Counted from the stretch's first letter, positions 7,447 to 14,250 are shown. The stretch: 16,001 bases of DNA from JBLNDG01 sp050261415 (GCA_050261415.1 JBLNDG010000028.1:1-16001), one strand, 5' to 3'. Made by a program: numbers and translations. Notes: generated by a model not told the origin, from the sequence alone.

Positions 7447-8031
7447 GTGGTAGATAAGAAAGCAGATATCTTCAATGCTGCAAGGGAGTTGTTCTACACT
7501 AAAGGTTTTAAAGACACTAATGTTTCTGACATAGCAAAGCTGGCCGGAATTGGTGTAGGTACCTTTTATAACTACTACCCCTCGAAAGAAAAGCTTTTCA
7601 TGGAAGTTTATATAAAAGAAAACAAGGATCAAAAAAAGCATTTGCTGGAATCCATGAACTTGAATGAAGATCCGGTAACTATGATAACAAAGATGGTCAC
7701 ACAAAATGCCATCGATATGAACTCGAATATGATACTTAAGGAATGGTATAACAAGGAGCTTTTTAATAAACTAGAACAGTCGTTTTATGAGGAAGGCGGC
7801 TTTGAGAGCATTGATGAATTCGCTCAAAGCGGTAAAGTAGAGTTAATTAAAAAATGGAAGGCAGAGGGAAAAATAAGGAATGATATTGACGACGATATGA
7901 TAGGCGCCATTTTTGACTCTATACTTTTTATCGACATTCACAAAAGTGATATTGGGATTCAGTATTTTCCGCAGATTTTATTTTATATAACCGAATTTAT
8001 TATGAAGGGTTTAACTGATTGCCCAAAATAA
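7447..8031 (+). CDS. TetR/AcrR family transcriptional regulator 1
   Basis: About 194 residues. The N-terminal TetR HTH spans about residues 5-50, with recognition-helix region VGTFYNYYPSKEKLF; the rest is an all-helical ligand/dimer domain. GTG at 7447 is chosen because GGAGGT lies 7 bases before it. The ATGs at 7429 and 7432 would place that Shine-Dalgarno inside the coding sequence. The same arrangement is conserved in tetR2, where the start is TTG. The gene is preceded by palindrome O1 and followed by a terminator and palindrome O2, so it probably represses itself and apbE. TetR2 is a close paralogue with nearly identical HTH and C-terminus (both end in xCPK). The ligand is unknown; a flavin or redox signal is only a guess from neighbours. 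Confidence 0.93.
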   Translation: MVDKKADIFNAARELFYTKGFKDTNVSDIAKLAGIGVGTFYNYYPSKEKLFMEVYIKENKDQKKHLLESMNLNEDPVTMITKMVTQNAIDMNSNMILKEWYNKELFNKLEQSFYEEGGFESIDEFAQSGKVELIKKWKAEGKIRNDIDDDMIGAIFDSILFIDIHKSDIGIQYFPQILFYITEFIMKGLTDCPK

Positions 8032-8059
8032 AAAAAATCAATTTGGGCATTTATTTTTT
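8020..8059 (+). terminator. Terminator of tetR1
   Basis: TGCCCAAA / TTTGGGCA stem around a 14-base A-rich loop, followed by TTTATTTTTT. The first arm overlaps the tetR1 stop. The T tract supplies the first bases of the apbE -35. Confidence 0.8.
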
Positions 8060-8086
8060 GACCATATATGAATGAATTTGCAAAAT
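8058..8086 (+). promoter_or_regulatory. Promoter of the apbE operon
   Basis: TTGACC (8058-8063), 17-base spacer, CAAAAT (8081-8086) with a TG just ahead. The -10 is weak but the position is right, and palindrome O2 covers the whole element, which would allow tight repression. Confidence 0.55.
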
Positions 8087-8102
8087 ATTCATTCATATAT
8101 GG
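8062..8102. promoter_or_regulatory. Operator O2 before apbE
   Basis: Perfect inverted repeat with 16-base arms (CCATATATGAATGAAT / ATTCATTCATATATGG) and a 9-base centre. It shares the TATGAATGAAT-N9-ATTCATTCATA core and spacing with O1, so the same regulator should bind both. Confidence 0.85.
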
Positions 8103-8129
8103 AAGAATTTAGCGAAAGGAGAGATATAA

Positions 8130-9137
8130 TTGAATAGTTCTGTAGCTGCTCAGTCAACAAACCTTGGAATGAGTACAGTAATGACTCACAAAGCTTTTGG
8201 CAGGCATGCATATGAAGCTCTTAGAGCAGTCCGCTGTGAAGCTGTGCGTCTTGAAAGACTGCTGAGCCGTTTTATACCGGTCAGTGAGATAAGCAGGGTC
8301 AACAATTCTGCAGGTATTAAATGCGAAAGACTGAGCAGTGACACATACGAGGTGCTGTCACGGGCTGTTGAATTTTCAAGATGCTGCCTGGGCCTCTTTG
8401 ATGTCACCATTGGGCCCCTGGTAACCTTATGGAACGGCAGCAAGGATACATTAGAACCTCCGGAGGATTCAGAGATAAGACAGATTCTTCCCCTGGTGGA
8501 TTATACCGGTTTGTTATTGGACCCAAACAGAAAGACTGCCGGGCTTCAAAGAAAAGGCCAGTCCATTGACCTGGGGGGTATAGGAAAAGGATTTGCCGGC
8601 GACAAGTTTTTGGAGGTGTTTAGAAAATACGGTATTTCATCAGCTTATACCAATATCGGAGGAAATGTGGTGGCTTTAGGAGCAAAGCCAGATGGTTCCC
8701 CGTGGCGTGTTGGTATCCAGCATCCCAGGCAGGAAAACAGCTTAATCGGCCTTGTTTCTGTGTCCGACAAGGCAGTGGTTACATCCGGGGATTACCAGCG
8801 GTATTTCATCGGCAATAACGGTAAAAGGTATCATCATATTCTGGATCCATTCAAAGGATATCCGGCGGAATCAGAGTTGGTAAGCGTGACCGTAGTTGCA
8901 GACAACTCTATGGCTGCTGATGCGTTATCCACCACATTGTTTGTAGCCGGGAAGAAAATAGGACTTAAGCTTCTCAGACGATTCGCCGGGGCCGAGGCTA
9001 TTCTCGTGGACACAGACATGCAGCTTCATATTACGTCCGGCTTGATGGAATGCTTTCAGGCCAGCGAAGGCATAAGCGTGAATATCATAAATAATAAAGA
9101 AGGAGAAGATTGGAATGAAAAGAAAGGGGAAATTTAG
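8130..9137 (+). CDS. apbE: ApbE family FAD:protein FMN transferase
   Basis: 335 residues. ApbE enzymes take FMN from FAD and join it through a phosphoester bond to a Thr/Ser of a target motif in flavoproteins. Family landmarks: FDVTIGPLVTLW (about 88-99), the FAD/Mg region GQSIDLGGIGKGFAGDK (about 143-159), TNIGGNVVALG (about 175-185), HHILDPFKGYPAESELVSVTVVA, and the metal-site AADALSTTLFVAG. TTG is the start: AAAGGAGAG is upstream and an in-frame TAA directly precedes the TTG, so no longer N-terminus exists. There is no signal peptide or lipobox, unlike many ApbE lipoproteins, implying a cytoplasmic enzyme. The 3' end overlaps the FMN-binding gene by 23 bases, placing enzyme and likely substrate in one operon under O2. 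Confidence 0.93.
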   Translation: MNSSVAAQSTNLGMSTVMTHKAFGRHAYEALRAVRCEAVRLERLLSRFIPVSEISRVNNSAGIKCERLSSDTYEVLSRAVEFSRCCLGLFDVTIGPLVTLWNGSKDTLEPPEDSEIRQILPLVDYTGLLLDPNRKTAGLQRKGQSIDLGGIGKGFAGDKFLEVFRKYGISSAYTNIGGNVVALGAKPDGSPWRVGIQHPRQENSLIGLVSVSDKAVVTSGDYQRYFIGNNGKRYHHILDPFKGYPAESELVSVTVVADNSMAADALSTTLFVAGKKIGLKLLRRFAGAEAILVDTDMQLHITSGLMECFQASEGISVNIINNKEGEDWNEKKGEI

Positions 9138-9546
9138 AATGATAATAGCTGTAATAGCTGGGGTAATTATTGTTGTGATATGTGTGGGAGGAGCGATAGG
9201 TTGGTCGTTTTTATCCAAAGAGCGTAATGAAGCCGAAAATCTCCATATCGCTGCTATAGACTTTAAAAACCTTAAAGACGGCACTTATACCGGGGAGTAT
9301 GAGGGCGGAATGTACAAGTGGAGAGCAAGCAAAGTCGAGGTTACAGTAGCTTCAGGCAAGGTTAAGGATATTAAACAAATAAGTGCTTCAAGCACAGGCT
9401 GCGTAAATGCGGATTCAGCGCTGCTTTATAATAGGGTAATTGAAGCTCAATCACTACAGGTGGATACCGTCAGCGGTGCAACTCTTACCTCTAAAGCATA
9501 CCTCAAGGCAGTAGAAGACGCGCTGGTCAAGGCGCAAAAAAAGTAA
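9115..9546 (+). CDS. FMN-binding domain protein, membrane-anchored (ApbE target)
   Basis: 143 residues. Lys/Arg-rich N-terminus, one membrane helix about 9-32, then a small FMN-binding domain of the NqrC/RnfG type. The motif DTVSGATLTS (about 117-126) is the flavinylation signature; Thr123 in SGAT is the predicted FMN attachment site. Ahead of it, DGTYTGEYEGG (about 55-65) and the Val-rich strand are typical of the fold. By the positive-inside rule the domain faces outside. The gene overlaps the 3' end of apbE and has GAAGGAGAAG just before its ATG. It may carry electrons across or along the membrane, similar to extracellular flavinylated electron-transfer proteins. It is not a full Rnf or Nqr subunit: those complexes are absent here. 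Confidence 0.92.
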   Translation: MKRKGKFRMIIAVIAGVIIVVICVGGAIGWSFLSKERNEAENLHIAAIDFKNLKDGTYTGEYEGGMYKWRASKVEVTVASGKVKDIKQISASSTGCVNADSALLYNRVIEAQSLQVDTVSGATLTSKAYLKAVEDALVKAQKK

Positions 9547-9586
9547 CAGCAGAAAGTAGAAAATAATTATGAAGGAGTAATAACAG

Positions 9587-10411
9587 GTGATTAGAGAAAT
9601 CAATGGGAAAAAAGACTTTTCCAAGGAAACAAAAATATTTTACTATTCGACGACCGGCAACTCACTGGCCCTTGCACGTGATATAAGCGCCGGGCTCGGA
9701 GGAGCAGAACTGATCCCTATAGCTAAAGTGCTTAATAAGCATGTTGACATTAATGCAGCAAGATTAGGGGTTATATTTCCGGTACACCGCTGGGGTTTGC
9801 CGGGCATTGTGGCTGAATTCTTGAAAGACTTGAAACCGGAGCGGCAGCAATATATTTTTGCAGTTGCTACCTGCGGAGCGACACCAGGACCCGCCTTGCT
9901 TGAACTGGGCAGTATTCTGCGCAAAGCCGGGGCGGAGTTGAATGCGGGATTTGTTACTATAGCAGGCGGAAATGAAGTGGCTGAGCTTCCCGGATTAGTG
10001 AAATTTGTAAACAGCACATCCCATAAAGAGTATCGATCAGGAAAGGAAAGACTTCCCGAAATGCTTGAAATCATAAAAGCAAAAAAGGAATACGGACCGG
10101 ATACAAGTTCCTTTGCAACAAACAAATTAGGAGGGCTGATGCATAGACTCGCATCTAGTGCCGCTGACAGTATAAAGACAAGTGACCGTGATTTCAGCGT
10201 CGACGATCGCTGCACATTATGCAGGACATGTGAAAGAATATGCCCCCGGGCAAATATAAAAATTGTTGATAACAAACCAGTCTGGAATCACGGATGTGAG
10301 CTCTGCAACGCCTGTATCCAGTGGTGCCCACATCAGGCAATACATTTCAGGAATGAAACCTGCAGATACCGGAATCCGGAGGTTAAGGCGGAAGATCTTA
10401 TACTCAGGTAA
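9587..10411 (+). CDS. EFR1-type flavodoxin/ferredoxin fusion
   Basis: 274 residues. Residues about 15-165 form a flavodoxin-like domain with an FMN phosphate-loop motif YYSTTGNSLALA (about 19-30). Residues about 200-260 hold two 4Fe-4S clusters: CTLCRTCERICP from residue 209 and CELCNACIQWCP from residue 237, each CxxCxxCxxxCP. No membrane segment, so a soluble electron carrier or oxidoreductase. GTG is the start with GAAGGAG about 10 bases upstream. It lies 40 bases after the FMN-binding gene, so it is probably co-transcribed with it. Inferred role: pass electrons between a cytoplasmic donor and the flavinylated membrane partner. The exact reaction is unknown; proteins of this architecture are annotated as EFR1 family ferredoxins. 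Confidence 0.9.
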   Translation: MIREINGKKDFSKETKIFYYSTTGNSLALARDISAGLGGAELIPIAKVLNKHVDINAARLGVIFPVHRWGLPGIVAEFLKDLKPERQQYIFAVATCGATPGPALLELGSILRKAGAELNAGFVTIAGGNEVAELPGLVKFVNSTSHKEYRSGKERLPEMLEIIKAKKEYGPDTSSFATNKLGGLMHRLASSAADSIKTSDRDFSVDDRCTLCRTCERICPRANIKIVDNKPVWNHGCELCNACIQWCPHQAIHFRNETCRYRNPEVKAEDLILR

Positions 10412-10493
10412 ATTTGAATGAGATGGTTTACAAGTGGTGCTTCCATAACAAAACGTTGCGGACCAAAACTATAGGCAATGGAGGTAAATTACT

Positions 10494-11077
10494 TGATAGA
10501 TAAAAAAGCGGATATCTTGAGTTCAGGAAGAGCATTGTTCTATTCCAAAGGCTTCAAAGACACCAACATTACCGATATAGCAAAGATGGCCGAAATTAGC
10601 GTAGGCACCTTTTACAACCACTACGCTTCGAAAGAAAAGCTTTTCCTGGAGGTTTTTATCAGGGAAAGCAAGCAGCTCATAAAAAGTATTGCGGAATCCG
10701 GCGGCCTGAATGATGATCCTGCATCGCTGGTTACAAAAATAGTGATGCAGAGCATCAGTGAAATAAATTCAAATCTCATACTGAAGGAATGGTATAACAG
10801 GGAACTCATTGGCAAACTGGAGCAGTACCTATATGAACAAGGCTGCTCAGATAGCATTGATGAATTCATGCAAAGTATTAAAGCAGAACTGATTAAAAAA
10901 TGTAAAGCAGATTGGAAAATAAGGGATGATATAGATGATGAAATGATAATTGCCATTTTTAACTCTATACTTTATATCGACATTCATAAAAGTGAAATTG
11001 GAGTTCAGTATTTTCCGCAGATTCTGCATTATATAACGAAATTCATGGTGAAAGGTTTAGCCGAATGTCCAAAATAG
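10494..11077 (+). CDS. TetR/AcrR family transcriptional regulator 2
   Basis: About 194 residues and a clear paralogue of TetR1, sharing KGFKDTN, VGTFYNxYxSKEKLF, NSNxILKEWYNxEL, DIHKSxIGxQYFPQIL and the xCPK end. The recognition region differs at only two positions (H for Y, A for P), so it may bind the same operators. TTG at 10494 is preferred: GGAGGT sits 7 bases upstream exactly as before tetR1. The ATG at 10478 would contain that site. No palindrome or clear promoter precedes it, so it is probably read from the apbE operon. Downstream is a weakened copy of the O2 region and the relic genes, which makes it look like the head of a duplicated cassette. Confidence 0.9.
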
Positions 11078-11107
11078 ATTGATGCAGGCATTTATATTTT
11101 TCAGGTA

Positions 11108-11138
11108 CATGAACGAATTTATAAAATATTCATTCGTA
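11108..11138. promoter_or_regulatory. Decayed operator O3
   Basis: CATGAACGAAT-N9-ATTCATTCGTA keeps the O1/O2 spacing and most core bases, but the left arm has C for T and the right arm has G for A. It lies downstream of tetR2 in the same relative place as O2 downstream of tetR1. It may still bind a TetR weakly and control the oxidoreductase. Confidence 0.7.
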
Positions 11139-11141
11139 AAT

Positions 11142-11220
11142 CAGTCCATTGACCTGGAGGTTATGGGAAAAGGATTTGCCAATAAAGACATAAGCTTGAA
11201 TTTCATAAATAAGATATAAG
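11142..11220 (+). pseudogene. Relic of a second apbE
   Basis: CAGTCCATTGACCTGG (11142-11157) is identical to part of the intact apbE (8559-8574). GGAAAAGGATTTGCC, also shared, follows. After GACATAAGC, the next match is to the 3' end of apbE (about 9070-9100). Thus the 5' half and most of the 3' half are deleted, leaving two fragments of the catalytic region and C-terminus joined together. It cannot encode an enzyme. It follows O3 directly, in the order expected for a duplicated operator-apbE block. Confidence 0.85.
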
Positions 11221-11306
11221 AAGAAGGCTAAATAGAAAGAAAGGGGAATTTCATTATGTTAATAGCCGGATTGATAATTTTAATTGTAGTGGCTCTGGGA
11301 GGAGAT
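11221..11306 (+). pseudogene. Relic of a second FMN-binding protein gene
   Basis: AGAAAGAAAGGGGAA and the following hydrophobic-helix codons match the start of the intact FMN-binding gene (about 9115-9195): ATAATAGCTG / TTAATAGCCG, then Ile/Val/Leu codons, then GGGAGGAG. The ATG is lost and the rest of the gene is missing, replaced by the oxidoreductase start. The residual GGGAGGAG (coding for Val-Gly-Gly in the intact gene) now serves as the Shine-Dalgarno of the oxidoreductase. Confidence 0.8.
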
Positions 11307-11313
11307 TTATGAA

Positions 11314-12813
11314 ATGAAAAATGTAATAATTGTAGGTGCCGGAATCGGTGGGCTCACTGCCGGCAACCTACTTGCCAAGAAAGGACATAAAGTTACCATA
11401 TTTGAATCCCACAGCATGCCCGGCGGCTATACTGCCGGTTTTTACAGGAAGGGTTATTATTTTGAGAGCGGCACTATCAACTTAGAATCCTCAGCATCGG
11501 TATTCAAGATAATGAAGGAAATCGGAGTGTTGGAAAAAATAGACTTCGTAAAACTCTGGACACGTTTTTTTTCAGAGGATTTCGACGGAACTCCCGATAA
11601 TTACGACGAATATAAAAAAATGATTTACTCTGGTTTTCCATCCGATAAGGAAAAGCTGGATATAGTTTTTTCGGATCTGGACAAAATGATATATTCAATG
11701 GGGATACTTGATAAACCCCTCCCCCCTTTCTACTGCGGATTTGACAAGGTAAAATCAATACTTCCGTTTATCCTGAGCAGCCCGAAGATGATGAAACTGG
11801 TTAAACAGTATGGGGATATGACATCCTCGGAGTTTGCAGCAAGGTATTTCGAAAAAGGCTCAAAGCTGTTCAGGCTGTTCAAGGGATTCAGCTATCCTGA
11901 TATGCCGGCTATAGTCGTAGGACCTAATATAGCAGGGGCAAATGCTGACACTTGGACTGTGAAAGGCGGTATGCAGTCATGGGCTGACATTCTCGCAGAC
12001 AACTTCACAAAACTGGGCGGGGAGTTGAAGCTGAAATCCTATGTCGATAAGATAATAACAAAAAACGGGGCGGCAGTTGGAGTCTCATGCAAAAATACCG
12101 TATATGACGCAGATTATGTTATTTCCGCCGGGGACTATAAGAAAACCTTCCTGGAGCTTTTGGACGACAAAAGCCTTATTCCTCAGACGCAGCAGGATAC
12201 CATAGGCAGGACCGCTGTTTCAGAAGGTTTCTTCACAGTATATCTGGGGTTGAATATATCAAACGAAGAACTCGGCAAATATATGAAAGCTCCGCATGTT
12301 TTTGCTTGTGATGAAAAACCGGGTTATGACATTTACAATTCCGAAGATGAAGAGTTTTTTGAAAAGACATCCGCTTCACTCTTTTCACCGTCAATGATAA
12401 CCCCTGAGAATGCTCCTGATGGAAAATCCTCACTGATGCTTCAGGCAATGGTGCCATACCACTGGATGGACAATTGGGGCGGCGGAAACAAGGAAGTATA
12501 TAAGCAATTGAAGGAAAAAGCAATGGATGCAATGATAGAAAATGCATCCAGGGTAATTCCCGGTTTGAAGTATTATATCGAGTATAAGGATGCCGCAACC
12601 CCGCTCACTTATGAAAGATTTACACATAATACCGATGGAGCAACCTCAGCATGGAGTTGGAACCCTAATAAGAAGTTCTATAAAAACGGCTTGGACGTAA
12701 GCATAAAAACACCTGTGAAAAATCTTTATATCGGCTCCTGCTGGGCAGCGCAAATCGGCGGCGTACCCTTTGCCATAGCAGCAGCTTACCAGTGCGCCAA
12801 CAGGATAAAGTAA
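11314..12813 (+). CDS. CrtI-like FAD-dependent oxidoreductase (phytoene desaturase/COG1233 family)
   Basis: 499 residues, the usual size for the family. N-terminal dinucleotide-binding fold VIIVGAGIGGLTAGNLLAKKG (Gly 8, 10, 12, 13) with acidic E31 ending the second strand, then MPGGYTAGFYRKGYYFESG, typical of CrtI/RetSat/amine-oxidase-like flavoproteins. The C-terminal FAD segment NLYIGSCWAAQIGGVPFAIAAAYQCANRI closes the protein. Substrate unknown: no phytoene synthase or other carotenoid gene is present, so calling it a carotenoid desaturase would be unsafe. Start ATG has GGGAGGAG 9 bases upstream. It follows the relic apbE/FMN-binding pair and decayed operator O3, so it probably belongs to the same TetR-controlled redox locus. 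It converges on ctc. Confidence 0.9.
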   Translation: MKNVIIVGAGIGGLTAGNLLAKKGHKVTIFESHSMPGGYTAGFYRKGYYFESGTINLESSASVFKIMKEIGVLEKIDFVKLWTRFFSEDFDGTPDNYDEYKKMIYSGFPSDKEKLDIVFSDLDKMIYSMGILDKPLPPFYCGFDKVKSILPFILSSPKMMKLVKQYGDMTSSEFAARYFEKGSKLFRLFKGFSYPDMPAIVVGPNIAGANADTWTVKGGMQSWADILADNFTKLGGELKLKSYVDKIITKNGAAVGVSCKNTVYDADYVISAGDYKKTFLELLDDKSLIPQTQQDTIGRTAVSEGFFTVYLGLNISNEELGKYMKAPHVFACDEKPGYDIYNSEDEEFFEKTSASLFSPSMITPENAPDGKSSLMLQAMVPYHWMDNWGGGNKEVYKQLKEKAMDAMIENASRVIPGLKYYIEYKDAATPLTYERFTHNTDGATSAWSWNPNKKFYKNGLDVSIKTPVKNLYIGSCWAAQIGGVPFAIAAAYQCANRIK

Positions 12814-12859
12814 ACCGGGATTTTGATGGGTTTGAAGCTGCTGCATATAGAAATAGCAA

Positions 12860-12887
12860 AGGCTGTGGAACTCAAATTCCACAGCCT
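12860..12887. terminator. Shared hairpin between oxidoreductase and ctc
   Basis: Perfect 11-bp stem AGGCTGTGGAA / TTCCACAGCCT with a 6-base loop in the 82-base gap between two convergent stop codons. T runs are weak on both sides, but the position and perfect stem support a bidirectional terminator. Confidence 0.75.
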
Positions 12888-12895
12888 CCATACTT

Positions 12896-13453
12896 CTAGC
12901 TTGCTTCATCATACTGCTTTGCTGCAGCAATAACAGCAACGATTTCATTCTCATTGGTCATGACTTTTATACCAGTCTCAACTTGAATATCTTTGACAAT
13001 AATTTTATCTCCTACATTTCTTTCTCCCACATTAATATTCACAAGCTCCGGCATAATGCCCGCCTTTCCCATAAGCTCAACTTCGGAAATATACTCCTGC
13101 AGCAGCTGCTGTCTTGCTGCCAGCTCCTCCTTGCCAACAAAAACAACAGGTACTTTTAACCGTATCATATCATCACTGTGAACTGCCTGTAATTCAACAT
13201 TGAGTATTTTCCTGCTAACCGGTTCCTTCTGTATTTCCTTTAAAATGCACTGTTTTACTTCTTTCTCGATTTTTACACTGATTAGAGTGCTTTTGTTATG
13301 CTCCTGCAGCAGCTTTATAAATTCCTTTTGATCAAATTTTATGCTTTTGGGCTCTAATCCCTTTCCATAGAGAACTCCGGGTATAAAACCCTCTCTTCTG
13401 GTTTTATTGGCCTTTTCATTCCTTTCAACTGCATAGGCAATAGATTCACTCAT
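12896..13453 (-). CDS. ctc: 50S ribosomal protein L25/general stress protein Ctc
   Basis: 185 residues, the two-domain Ctc form: an L25 5S-rRNA-binding domain (about 1-92, with NKTRREGFIPGVLYGKG typical of the family) and a C-terminal beta-rich TL5/Ctc domain (about 95-180). It binds 5S rRNA in the large subunit; in Bacillus the homologue is stress-induced. The start is strong: AAGGAGGAGATAGAATA-ATG. No pth gene, a frequent neighbour, is adjacent. Upstream in the same direction lie a remnant of groES/groEL and a CIRCE-bearing promoter, so this copy may now be controlled by HrcA in response to heat. That control is inferred from position. Confidence 0.93.
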   Translation of the reverse strand: MSESIAYAVERNEKANKTRREGFIPGVLYGKGLEPKSIKFDQKEFIKLLQEHNKSTLISVKIEKEVKQCILKEIQKEPVSRKILNVELQAVHSDDMIRLKVPVVFVGKEELAARQQLLQEYISEVELMGKAGIMPELVNINVGERNVGDKIIVKDIQVETGIKVMTNENEIVAVIAAAKQYDEAS

Positions 13454-13479
13454 TATTCTATCTCCTCCTTATAATTACT

Positions 13480-13587
13480 AATAACCTTTTCGACAGTGAC
13501 TGAACCATCAACCTACGCACTGATACAGGCTGTTCCACCGCCAGGAGCAATTTTTTCTACTGCTTATGCCTTGGTTGCGTAGAACTC
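13480..13587 (-). pseudogene. groEL: groEL relic
   Basis: In one minus-strand frame two GroEL motifs are legible. YATKA-stop-AVEKIAPGGGTACIS matches the conserved ATRAAVEEGIVxGGGTA block of the GroEL intermediate/equatorial region. After a stop codon, VDGSVTVEKVI matches the later V-D-G-S-V-x-V-E-K block. The roughly 50-60 residues normally separating these blocks are gone, as are everything before and after. Two in-frame stops and a missing codon show it is dead. It directly precedes the ctc Shine-Dalgarno. Confidence 0.8.
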
Positions 13588-13628
13588 TTGCTCCTAATTG
13601 TTCTACTTGCATAATAGTTCAGCTCCTC
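13580..13628 (-). pseudogene. groES: groES N-terminal relic
   Basis: GAGGAG (13623-13628) is followed 10 bases later by ATG and codons for MQVEQLGARVL, matching the start of GroES (M-x-I/V-x-P-L-G-D-R-V-L). After CTA the match switches to groEL in another frame; groES CTA and the groEL Leu codon before YATKA provide a plausible junction. The short open frame continues to 34 codons of nonsense, so no functional protein is expected. CIRCE and a promoter stand upstream, as in intact groESL operons. Confidence 0.75.
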
Positions 13629-13710
13629 ACTCTTATATTTTTTATATATTAAGCTGCTTAATTTCCGGCAAATCTGCAGCAGTTTACAGACTGCTTCAAC
13701 TTCTTCATCT

Positions 13711-13737
13711 TTAGCGCTCATTGCATACGAGTGCTAA
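13711..13737. promoter_or_regulatory. CIRCE element (HrcA operator)
   Basis: Minus strand: TTAGCACTC-N9-GAGCGCTAA. This is the CIRCE consensus TTAGCACTC-N9-GAGTGCTAA with one base changed in the second half. It lies 9 bases downstream of a -10 box, where HrcA binding blocks initiation. Confidence 0.9.
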
Positions 13738-13745
13738 CAACTATT

Positions 13746-13773
13746 ATTCTAGTTCTTTACTTTCTAAAATCAA
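13746..13773 (-). promoter_or_regulatory. HrcA-type promoter (former groESL, now facing ctc)
   Basis: TTGATT (13768-13773), 16-base spacer, TAGAAT (13746-13751) on the minus strand, followed directly by CIRCE. The first intact gene it can transcribe is ctc, about 290 bases away. Confidence 0.7.
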
Positions 13774-13898
13774 TTTATAAGGAGGGTTATTTATAACGAT
13801 AAATTCTTATATATTCCGAATACTATTAAAAAAGAATCCACTTTTTATATAATTTGCCTGTTATCTTAATAATAAGGCTGCTCTGATGCATGTGTATA

Positions 13899-14090
13899 TT
13901 TAAAATAAAGTCGGTTCTTTTTAGGGGTAAGTTGAAAGGGAAAAGGGGTAAGGTTGCATTTTCTCATGTGCTTTTTCTAATCTTTTTGTCAAGCGTGGTA
14001 TCAATATTTCTCTCAATACTATAATCAATACTTTCCTCAATCCCTTTAAAATCATTGCCTTTAGCCTTATTTCTTACTCCTTAACTCTAA
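13899..14090. repeat. Hairpin repeat unit R1
   Basis: Direct repeat of about 190 bases, also found as R2 at 15382-15552. Both start TTTAAAATAAAGT, contain GTTGCATTTTCxCATGTG and CCTTTAGCCTTAT, and end CCTTAACTCTAA. Within R1, AGGGGTAAG (13923-13931) pairs with CTTACTCCT (14073-14081), one G-U. No open frame. Confidence 0.85.
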
Positions 14091-14117
14091 CAATCTTAAC
14101 CCTTATTGTTTCCGTCA

Positions 14118-14250
14118 AAAAAAGTTCTTCAAAGAATCACACCCATTTATTCCATATTTAGGAATAAGGTTTTTCACACATTTTCCCTTGACCCTAATTC
14201 CTTCAAAACCTGCATCTTTCCTGGCTTTTAGCCCCTTTATCCTTATTCCT
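14118..14250. repeat. Hairpin repeat unit R3 (divergent)
   Basis: Begins with AAAAAAGTTCTTC, similar to the box heading R1/R2. It then has AGGAATAAGG (14160-14169) pairing perfectly with CCTTATTCCT (14241-14250). The segment CTTTTAGCCCC before the right arm matches the CCTTTAGCC of R1/R2. The interior has diverged. Confidence 0.65.

Noticed and set aside
9643..10275. 210-codon minus-strand open frame
   Set aside because: Lies entirely within the flavodoxin/ferredoxin gene, whose cysteine motifs and start site are unambiguous.
11314..12813. Carotenoid biosynthesis cluster
   Set aside because: Only a generic CrtI-like fold is present; no phytoene synthase or prenyl transferase is nearby.
13557..13721. 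54-codon open frame on the minus strand beginning MSAKDEEVEAV inside the CIRCE element
   Set aside because: No Shine-Dalgarno before the ATG, start inside an operator, and the frame runs across the groES/groEL relic in a different frame.
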